Origin: Micropterix aruncella
Taxonomy: Eukaryota; Arthropoda; Insecta; Lepidoptera; Micropterigidae
Length of the DNA: 64,000 nt
NCBI GenBank assembly: GCA_944548615.1
Contig: OX155967.1
Span: 21,816,752-21,880,751, forward strand
Reading direction: 5' to 3'
The notes under the pieces are model-generated. The model had not been told where the DNA came from and searched no databases. It saw only the letters and a list, made by a program, of their open reading frames with translations. This document shows, piece after piece, positions 55,437 through 64,000 of this stretch (positions are counted from its first letter, which is position 1; each line of letters begins with the position of its first letter). A program made the translations under genes and the position numbers.

Positions 55437-56267
55437 TCATTCATACCAAATTGAATCATCCTCGTCTGGCCATCTCCAGTTTTTCCCTATTTTTATCATG
55501 GTAGACACGTGAATCTCCTTCCCTTCGGTTTCGACAATAATCCCAGGGTACTGGCGGGCGTGGTACTTCACCAAAACAAAGTCATTTACATGGTATTCTT
55601 GAGATTGTGGGGTATCTTTTTCCGATTCTCCGGGGATTGTGGCAGCTGATAAATGAGAACCCTCACAACCGGCTCTGTAAAAGACTGAGGGTGAAAACTC
55701 TTCGGCATGGAGAGGTTCTTCAGCCTCTGAACTATCATTATGGAAGGCCAAGCTGTCTTCACTTTCGGCATAGCTAATGTCTGACACGCCGTCATCAGAA
55801 TCCGTTGAAGAAAATTCAAATTGACGATTTCTGGGAAGGTTTTTCTTCATCGACTTACCGTTAGCCATGTCGCCCTTTTTGACTGTATATGGATTTTTAT
55901 TCTTATTGGCCTTTTCAGCCGCGATTCCATCTTTGATGGGAGTGTCTGTTAGAATTGCAGTGAACCTTCTTTTTCGACCACGGTTGGATTGCTGTCATGG
56001 CCCAGCTTTAGGAAAAGGGCGAATTTCCTCTAGGGTGATATGTCGAGGAGATAGAGGGGTCACCAATGCCGATGTGTCTGAAAGGTCATTTCTCAATAGA
56101 GCGGGTTCATTGGAGTACCTTAGCTCTGATTCATCGGCAGTTTCTGTAGCCTCTGGCGCAGGGCGATCGGTGACGGAAGATGGCAAGAAGTCTGAGTCCT
56201 GAAATATACGAATCACTAATTGCAGAAAGGGCACGTCAGCACTTTTACAAATTTTACAGGAGAGCAA
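55437..56267 (-). pseudogene. Pogo/Tigger-type protein, C-terminal region
   Basis: One frame with a single in-frame TGA (at about 55995). It has ITLEEIRPFPKAGP, then NRGRKRRFTAILTDTPIKD, an acidic Ser/Asp/Glu stretch, and a C-terminal block VNDFVLVKYHARQYPGIIVE ... KNWRWPDEDDSIWYE. The 'RPxPKA ... RGRKRxxxxILTDTP' segment follows the DDE domain in insect pogo/Tigger proteins and the terminal 'YPG ... W.WP' block is a frequent companion. It lies upstream of the N-terminal pogo piece on the same strand, so two pogo copies are adjacent. Confidence 0.7.
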
Positions 56268-56408
56268 AAAAACTTAATAACTTCAATATTTCAATTACAA
56301 AAAATCTGAAAAAATTACATAGTTTGCTTTTAAATAATAAAATATTGTGATATGCATAGCAATATGAATTATGATTCAGACATAGAGTTATATACTTTTT
56401 AAATTTAA

Positions 56409-56741
56409 CCCCTCGCGTACCAGACGGCCCGAAACGTCCAGAATTGATATTTACCGTCGAACCCCAGACGGCCCGAAATGGCCAGGCGAGGCCGACCGCT
56501 AATTATGGATTATTTAATCGACTAATAATTATGAATAATCTTTATTGCTTTACATAACGACGTTACAAATATCTAATAGCAAATTTCAATAGGAACATAA
56601 AACAGGTCTTTTTTAGACAATCGGTGTGACAGTTTCGGAGTAATCGTTTTTTTTCTGAAACGCCATCTTTTTTTTGAGACTCGCGAATTTCTTACGGGCC
56701 GTAAGGCACACATTAAAATTCAAACCGCGGGCCGCGAGGGG
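56409..56741. mobile_element. piggyBac-type MITE
   Basis: 333 bp flanked by TTAA (56405-56408, 56742-56745) with termini CCCCTCGCG...CGCGAGGGG. Internal copies of CCAGACGGCCCGAAA occur twice near the left end. No coding capacity. Confidence 0.88.
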
Positions 56742-56745
56742 TTAA

Positions 56746-57454
56746 GAGGGCTCCGAGCCTATGCCGCTACACAAATGTAGGTAATTTACGCTTGCCGGCG
56801 GCGGCCACGCAGGTGTGAGTAAATCGCATACATTGATAACGCTGAACAGACGGTCACCCGCCAAAGCGATGTAACCCGCATTTTATAATTTTATTGCTCA
56901 TAGCAAATTGCAAATAACAAAAACTGCAAATTGTGATTAAAGCAAATCCTTTTGCACACGTATTTATTAGACCAAAATGGTCGATTTGACCCGCCGTTCC
57001 GACATATTTGGCCCAGCGGACTCAAAATAGCGGCCGTTTTTCAAGATGGTCGCTAATAAACCAAAATGATTTTTCTCATGCTGATTTTAATGACCCATGG
57101 GCCTTTTTGGCTATTTTGGGGTCGTATATTTCAAATATGGCAATAAAAATAACTTTAGTTAATTTTGAACAGGATTATAAACATTTTTAACGAGTATTTA
57201 CTTTCTTGTTAACGTTATGTTATACGCGTCTTCTTTGCGTATTTGCACACTGGAAAAGACGAATCTAAAGTCAAAACTGTCAAAAAAGTCAAACGAGAAA
57301 ATAAGTTTGTGTATGCTGTAAGTAATTTATGAAATTTGCTACCCAGAAAACATGGAAAATTTGAACTATATAATATAGAATATGTGAATGGGTCTTTGAC
57401 TTTGAATTTGTAGTCGCTGGCTCAAATATGACGACTACATGTGTTTTGAACAAC
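56746..57454. other. Noncoding interval
   Basis: No gene supported. Mixed composition, AT-rich from 56880 on. Confidence 0.4.
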
Positions 57455-57830
57455 CTGCAGTGGTCCGGGCTCCTCACCTTGATGAGGTGATGCGACCCTA
57501 GTGGAGTCCGGCGACAAGTTCTCGGGACGCGCGCTCTTCTTCCTGCGTCTCGAGGGGGCCTGGGTAATATTGCTATCTTAGGCAATGTCATAGAGTCCCG
57601 TCCTGAGGACGAGCGGGCGCCATACCCAGGTCCTCTCGAGAGGTTTCCCTACCTCTCGCACGTCCCCAGTCCTTTTCCCCTGTGCAGACACTGAGGAAAC
57701 CCTCCAGTGCCGCTGCCTAAGTCCTAGGCCACCAGCTCAGCTATCCGGTTCGCTCAGCGGAAGGGGTGGGTGGTGAATAGCTGGTATTAAAATACGCGCT
57801 GGTGGCCGACTTGGCGTGTTCTGTACCTGT
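57455..57830. other. GC-rich block of unknown nature
   Basis: A sharp GC-rich island in AT-rich surroundings, with several short complementary stretches (for example CTCACC TTGATG AGGTGAT at 57474-57490 and CTCTCGAGAGG at 57633-57643). No ORF of note. It could be the 5' or 3' untranslated part of a retroelement or a SINE; undecided. Confidence 0.35.
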
Positions 57831-58925
57831 GAGGAGTCGCACTTCTTCCCGTTCAAATGAGAAAGACTGTATTTCGAAACTAGAGATTTATTTCCCTCTA
57901 TGCGGGTTCAAGGTTAATTTTATAATGTTTCCCACAAATGCCTTCCAGACTCCTTCTCTTAAACTTTATAATATCACTTTACAGCATTAACACTCTCGTT
58001 TATCTCGCGGATGGCGATGACAATGACTGATACAAAAATTAAATTATACTATGTTGATTTTTAAGGTTTTTACAGTGACTACTATTTTTAGTTTATTAAC
58101 ATTGACATTTTAATTAGCACAATTTATTTACTTAGATACACTAGTTAATCGACACGCTTGATAATTGACACGACCACTGATGTACTTTGAACCTTTTTCG
58201 CCGCGCGACATGCGGCAGATAATTTGATATTAACCTTTAATTATTTTAGCCTTTTGGGTTATTTTTAATTTTGAGATATTTTTTAATTAATTATTTTTAC
58301 TATGATTAATCGAAATTAGTTTCACTATCCGGTTTATTACCGGGTCCTTAGCTTCAGGGTATTTCGAACCTTACGCCCCTGCTACGTTTTACACCCCTCT
58401 ATTATATCGAATTCGGAACACTCGAGGAAAACTAAAGAGTTGCCTAGACCTTACATAAAATCGGAGTGCTTGTACCTTGACTGAATCCGCGGCGTACACG
58501 TGCTGCATCAGCCTGCTGGTCGAAACTCTAGCTGCTTTGCTGCTACGTCGGGCAGATACTTTCGTCCTCAGAACTATATAAGTGTGGTACATCCGTCAAG
58601 GGCGAACACGTGGTTGACTTCAATCGCCGTCGCGCGTGGATAGTCTTTGCGGCGGCGAATTCTCAATTTATGTTACAGTTGATAGTGGAGGCGATAATCC
58701 AAGCCAATTAGATAACAAGAAAAACCCTCTAGAAAACAAGAAAAGGATGGTCTAAGCCAGAGTCCTATGAATTACTTTAGTAATAGAAATTTACTCACGC
58801 CAAAGGAAGGGAGCCACTTCTCGTAGGAGATATGCGGGACAAGTGAGTACGAGATTCTCTCCGGTCTGCGCTAGCGACCGCCGTCACCGAATAGGGACGT
58901 TTAAAGTACGGCGAATTATGTCGAC

Positions 58926-59015
58926 GACATTTCGCCGGCAATGTTGGGGCCTATCGTTCTACGTACGATTTTATAGAATCTAAATATGTCGAACCCCAAA
59001 CATTACAATGCCGGC
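58926..59015. repeat. Imperfect inverted repeat
   Basis: GCCGGCAATGTTGGGG at the left and CCCCAAACATTACAATGCCGGC at the right form a long imperfect stem around an AT-rich loop of about 45 bp. Confidence 0.6.
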
Positions 59016-60734
59016 TAGTGAACGTCGTGCGCGACCTCGTGCACCCTAAACCAACAACAGGGACAACGCCTAGACCAAAAACAAAATCCAAAATCGAGCG
59101 GAAATGCTGACCTATCAGTGGAAAGTAGAAGAAAATTCACCTATATCCCTATTTCCAACCTTCATAGCTATATCAGTAGCGTCTGAAAATTATGACTTTT
59201 TTATATAGTTATACTCTAGTATTATTTCATTGAAAACTTAGCTGTCCTTTTTCAATTATATTATAGTCAATATTTTTTATTTATCCAAACTTTCTTTATA
59301 TTTATTTATATATTTAGATTGTTAAGTTATTTAATTAGTGTTCTTTTATATAGTACCATCAACGATCGTGTCCTTTACCATAAACCTTTAAATATTTTCT
59401 TTATACAGTTATTTGCAATTGTACATTTCCATCCTTTCTTTAAAGATCTTAAAGTTACATTTTTTTACATATTATTTAACAATAACCTTTAGTATGATTA
59501 AACATGATATTACATTTCTATACATCAACAAGAAAAATTTTAGTACTCGATAATTATTACAACTTTTTAACATATGTGGTAATAACCACCAATCTTTAGT
59601 TATTAATCTTCAAAATAAACTTAAACATTAATTTACATGTACTTATTATCCTAAAAATTGTTCTGTCCATTTCTTGCCACTTCAACCCTTTCACCATGAT
59701 AGCTTAATTTTCCCTTGATATTTTCCTTTCGGACACGGAGGAGACTAGTTTGTTAACACATACGCGAGTTTAGTTCATTACGGGACTTTTCTGCACTCTA
59801 AAGCGTCTATTTTTAAACTTTCATGCAAACTCGATTTTGATTAAACTGTCACTCATTGAATGTCTAATTTATACCAATAAACCTTATTGCCGGCTGCGGA
59901 GTAGTAGTCTTCCGAGTTTTCGTACTCGCCGTTACTCTCTCTGGCAGCGTTTCTCCTTCGTATTATAGTGGTTTCGTCGCTGTCAGCTCCTTGCATGTTT
60001 GTTGTTATATGTGTTTGCCCGTCTTTCGCTAGTATGGTTCAATGCTCACCCCGCGTCCTGAAATTTAGAAAAAACAGCAGCAGTATCTAGGAGTTACTTG
60101 TTCATGTGGTGTGTGTGGGTTGGTGTTTGACTTCTCGGTAATATTTTGGTTCTTGAGGTGTCAAGGACAAGTTCCATTTTTCGGTAAAGCCACCCCTTTA
60201 GTTTTCAATTTAGTCCCCTTCTTAGAATTTTCAAATATTTACTTTTAATAACTCCCAATGTATTCACAATGTCAATATCAACTTTCTATAATTTTTTCAA
60301 AATGTTCTATTTCCACTTTCAACAATAGTAGTATTTATTTTATTTCTTCTAATTTACTCTTTAACGACTCCTGTGTTTTATTTTAATATTATTATGAAGA
60401 CTTATTATTTAATACAATAGATTAATACCAAAAAATATTAAGTGTAGTAATTAAATGCAGTTACTTTTCCATTTTCCCCAGAAAGATTTAATAAAAACAA
60501 GAAAAAAAACTTATTGTTACCCATTACCTTTTATAACTATTACATGTTTTATTTATAGAGCAGTATACTTATAACTACTTTTAATATTTACTTGCTACTT
60601 ATCCTATGACTTGTCCCGTCTTTTCCTACAACTAACATATTTTAATTTAAGCTCTATATTATTATAAATTTGTTTATTTATTATTATTTATTTTTTATTT
60701 TCTTTTTTAATTAATTTTTTTAAAAAAAAAATTA

Positions 60735-60762
<28 letters not shown>
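60735..60762. repeat. Poly-T run
   Basis: 28 T bases in a row, preceded by an A-run and TTATTTATTTATT-like sequence. It may be the poly-A tail of a minus-strand retroposed sequence. Confidence 0.9.
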
Positions 60763-60769
<7 letters not shown>

Positions 60770-63134
60770 ATTTTGTAATTTAAATGGGTTATTTCTAAAA
60801 ATTTCTCCTTGGCAATTTCTTTTGGCATCTTTCCTTTGGCAGGGTTTTGTTTTTACGAGATAGGTTATTTTGTTCGCCTCCGCCACCTATTATGAGTATA
60901 TAGCTCAGCTCCTTGTTATACGTTAATTGTCATTTTTATGTATTCTCATTAACTTTTTTTTTTTAGTCCATCCACCGTGATATTAATCACTTTACTATGT
61001 TCTTACATTTGTCTAGTTTAATACTGTAGTTAATAATATCCCATCATCGGTTTTACATTATTCTATATTATTTTCGCCGTGCTTAATCACATCATATTAT
61101 TTAGTAGTTTTATTGTTCATAGTTTATTCTAAACAGGTCTATTTCCGGTTATCGGGGTATACTGGCGGTGTTTCAAACTTCCGCGACCCCTTATCGGTAT
61201 ACATATTTATTTTTTTTAATAATTATTTTATTTATCAGATTATTTCAGGTTTTATATTTTCAGTAATGTTATTTATAACTTCAAACTTTATATTTATCAT
61301 TATTTATATATCCAGTAGTTCCATCAATGATCGTGCAAATTGTCCAAGTTTATCACCCAACTTATTTTATTGCCTACGTCTCGCAGTGTTGCATTTTATT
61401 ATTTATTAGATCATAATATATGTACTTTTATTAATTTACAATGCTGCGGTTTTAAACGTATTAAGCTTGTATTTAATTATATATTTTTAATTATTATTTA
61501 ACCTTTTATTTTCATAGTTTTGTTGTTTTTCGGTCTGGGAAAAATATGAATGAAATCTAGATCTTGCCAAATCGCTGTTTGTGGTCGATTTTTATAGCAA
61601 GGTTGGTCATAATGACCGCTTCTTGATGGAAAATGGAAAATCATAATCCTCGAGCTGTGGACTATGGCTCTCCTTCGAGTCACAATGTTTTGCTCGTGCG
61701 ACACGATAATTATATTTTAGTTTACATGATGTCTCAATCTTCATTATATTATTTATACGCAATTTTTGTATACTACATGGTGTTTTAAAATTTTATATCC
61801 ACTCTTTCGGCCCATTCATAACTTTCCATTCTTCTCTTCAGAGGCTCCTTTTTCTCGCCTTTCATACTTTGTTTATAAATTTTGTGCATCCATGTAGTTT
61901 GTAAAAATACAGCATGTTTCATAATTAATATAATATGTCTTTATTGACTTTCATGTTTTCTAAAATTGGTTTTTTTAAAGAAGCATATGGGAAAGGTTTT
62001 GGCTACTGAACTTACATGATTATGCGCTATATACCCTAGTTATTAATATTATATTCGACCCTCCTGCTGCACGTCATGCATTGGTCTTTTTACTTAAATT
62101 TTACTGCCGGTTTAATTATTATTATTTTCTTTTTTTTTTTAGGTGAGTGCCCGTTATTCGAGGAATTATCAATGTTCAGTTCGCTAGACGTCCCACTGTA
62201 CCTCTCCTAAACAAAGCAGGGTAAAGATACGGTTTGATGGCATACTTATGTATTGGCCGCCGTTCTCCCTCTTTACTCAAAATACATAATATTATTTTAT
62301 ATATATATAGTTTTATTTCTCCCGTCTGAAGCTTTTGGGCTTGTGTAGGAGAGCCTCAACTCCTAATGTGCATTATTTCAGCACGCTTTCCATCAATCAT
62401 CATATTTATTATTATTTATTTTATATTCCGGACAGTTTTTGCGCTAATGTCAGTAATGTGCCGTGCGATTTCAGCTACATATTAGCTTGCTACTTTTTAA
62501 TTACTTATTTCGGGATTTTAATTTTTATTTCTAACCCATTTCTACAGATTCTAGAATGTATAAGCGATTACTAAGTCGGTTTAGCCGGCTTAGTGAACGT
62601 TTAAAAAAAATAAAAATAAAATATCTTATTCATAAATAAAAATTTCGCCTTTATCCACCATCTTCCCAGAGGAGGTGTTATGGACCTTCGTGTCTTATCT
62701 TTGTGCTATATTTTACATTTTACTTTACTAAATTTCTTTATTTATTTATTTATGTTTTACTTTTAACTTTAGTTGTCAGGATAGTATTTAGTATTTTATA
62801 TTTTAGAATATTTTATTTTTAACCAAATTTAACACAAATTTTATTTTTAATTTTTTTTTTTTAACCCTGTAATACTGATTTGACCTATTTATTATTTTCA
62901 ATTTTTACCGCTTTTTAATATTATTATTTTGTGAGGCTTTCGGAACTACTATAAGTTGTGATTTTAGACCTTACTCAGGATATGATTTTTGATTTTACAT
63001 TAAATGACCTAAGTATGCTTTTCTATGTGCTCTTTTAACCCTTGCCATTTTATTCAAGATTTTTTTCGCCTTTGCGCCCATGAGTGCGTTTCTCCGTATT
63101 GTTTTACTCGTTATGGAGTGGACTTTTATAGACG

Positions 63135-63995
63135 TCAATCTGCCTTGACCATATCTTTGATGTGGAACAGCCCTTTCCGCTTTCCTGCCATATCCTCCAG
63201 CTCGTAGGCCACAGCTGACTTCTTTTCCGCAACTCTACATTTTAGGAATCTCGGGGCCAATTTGCTCGAGAAAAATTCCGCCTTTTTTGATAGGTAGTGC
63301 TGTCTTACCCACACTATGTCACCAACATTATATTCAATTCGTTTTCGCCGTAGATTGTAACGTTGTGCATTTGTTTGAAAAGATTCGAGGATTTTTTGTT
63401 GTACCACGTCATACGTTTCTGCTAGCTTATCGAGGCCTTTCGAGTGTTCGAACGCGTTGTTTACGTGCAAGGGTTCACCGTCCTTCGGGATATAGCCAAA
63501 CGGTGCATGGAAACGCCCATCTATGATGACCTCCCGACCAAACATCAGGTACGCTGGACTGAACGTCGTCGTCATATCCGTTGTGTTATTTAAGGCATGT
63601 TGTATAATCGGCAGTTTCTTGTCCCATGTCCTTTGGTTATCGCCGACTAAAATCGCTAAAGACGTCTCGATAGATTGGTTGTATCTCTCGACTGAGTTGG
63701 ATTGCGGCGAGTATACGCAGTTGTAAAACAACTTTGGCACTTTATATTTTTCCATGAAGTCCTTAAAAACTTTCGATTTGAAATACTGTGCGTTATCCAG
63801 GATTACGGTGGCCGGCGTTCCATATGGCAAGAAAATACCATTTTCCAAATGTTTTGTGATGCTCACCGATGTCGTTTTTCGCAGTGGAAACAGCCAGCAG
63901 TATTTGGTGAAAACGTCCACCGCGGACAGTATATATACGTGGCCACTATTTGATCTTGGGAGCGGCCCCACCACATCAATGGCAATTGTATGCAT
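63135..63995 (-). CDS. Integrase end of gypsy-type element 4 (partial at window edge)
   Basis: 286 residues, open, covering the integrase core and C-terminal region: D7 in AIDVVGPLPR, D67 in VILDNAQYF, E103 in SNSVERYNQ (D,D35E spacing), then MFGREVIIDG and the C-terminal GDIVWVRQHYL, FSSKLAPRFLKCRVAE and GLFHIKDMVKAD. The zinc-binding N-terminal part and the rest of pol lie beyond the window; the Met at 63995 is internal. It differs clearly from the integrases of elements 1 and 2, so it is another lineage. Confidence 0.9.
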   Translation of the reverse strand: MHTIAIDVVGPLPRSNSGHVYILSAVDVFTKYCWLFPLRKTTSVSITKHLENGIFLPYGTPATVILDNAQYFKSKVFKDFMEKYKVPKLFYNCVYSPQSNSVERYNQSIETSLAILVGDNQRTWDKKLPIIQHALNNTTDMTTTFSPAYLMFGREVIIDGRFHAPFGYIPKDGEPLHVNNAFEHSKGLDKLAETYDVVQQKILESFQTNAQRYNLRRKRIEYNVGDIVWVRQHYLSKKAEFFSSKLAPRFLKCRVAEKKSAVAYELEDMAGKRKGLFHIKDMVKAD

Positions 63996-64000
63996 AGGTT

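Larger units (their letters stand above)
57831..63134. other. Long AT-rich noncoding stretch
   Basis: About 5.3 kb without a recognisable gene. The 59.1-63.1 kb part is strongly T-biased on the plus strand. Given the minus-strand integrase at 63135, the right portion probably includes the 3' untranslated region and perhaps the 3' LTR of that element, but the partner LTR is outside the window. Confidence 0.4.

Noticed and set aside
58926..59015. Imperfect inverted repeat considered as a short LTR (TGTTGGGG...ATTACA)
   Set aside because: Too short, no second copy in the window and no primer-binding site next to it.
63025..63207. Plus-strand frames opposite the integrase at 63135-63995
   Set aside because: Antisense shadows of a clear integrase.

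Overview
The window looks like a transposon-rich, AT-biased stretch of an arthropod, probably insect, nuclear genome. I see no clear single-copy host gene. Nearly every supported coding region belongs to a mobile element (piggyBac, pogo/Tigger, Tc1/mariner, a 'SDxCxGQNRN' transposase family, Ty3/gypsy LTR elements, non-LTR elements, a Penelope-like element) or to a tandem array of a virus-like nucleoprotein gene. The DUF4817-type mariner, the PGBD3-like piggyBac and the pogo proteins point to an insect; the order cannot be told.

Layout. 1-4.9 kb: a SDxCxGQNRN transposase gene, a Tc1 fragment, a TTAA-type nonautonomous element and a 152-bp satellite. 4.88-18.12 kb: a four-level nest. A piggyBac-like element (TTAA duplication, 15-bp terminal inverted repeats) sits in the satellite. 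A non-LTR retrotransposon with a restriction-like endonuclease sits in that piggyBac. A gypsy element (LTRs of 1083 and 1113 bp, ATCT duplication) sits in the non-LTR element. 18.9-35.7 kb: five head-to-tail copies of a minus-strand ORF resembling nucleoproteins of non-segmented negative-strand RNA viruses (my best guess is chuvirus-like). Copy 3 is split by a 10.5-kb gypsy element (22517-33052, ACGT duplication) that still has an open 1057-residue pol and carries a mariner in its right LTR. Units are joined by leaders starting with a tRNA-Lys primer-binding-site-like sequence, and a perfect 18-nt tRNA-Lys primer-binding site lies at the right edge.

35.8-44.3 kb: a LINE 3' end, TA and CATA microsatellites (CATA over 1 kb), an inverted-repeat element and an apparently intact Penelope-like element (977-residue RT plus GIY-YIG endonuclease) between TA tracts. 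45-50 kb: a decayed gypsy element carrying two piggyBac-type insertions and a small inverted-repeat element. 49.9-55 kb: a pogo/Tigger transposase gene cut by a 4413-bp transposon that encodes the second SDxCxGQNRN protein; this transposon has precise inverted repeats and a 4-bp TCGA duplication. 55-64 kb: a pogo C-terminal remnant, a TTAA MITE, about 5 kb of AT-rich DNA with no recognisable gene, and the integrase end of a gypsy element running off the window.

The strongest evidence is that removing an insertion and one target duplication restores a readable frame in the host element at four places (non-LTR endonuclease, nucleoprotein-like copy 3, gypsy protease, pogo helix-turn-helix region). 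This fixes insertion order and boundaries without outside data.
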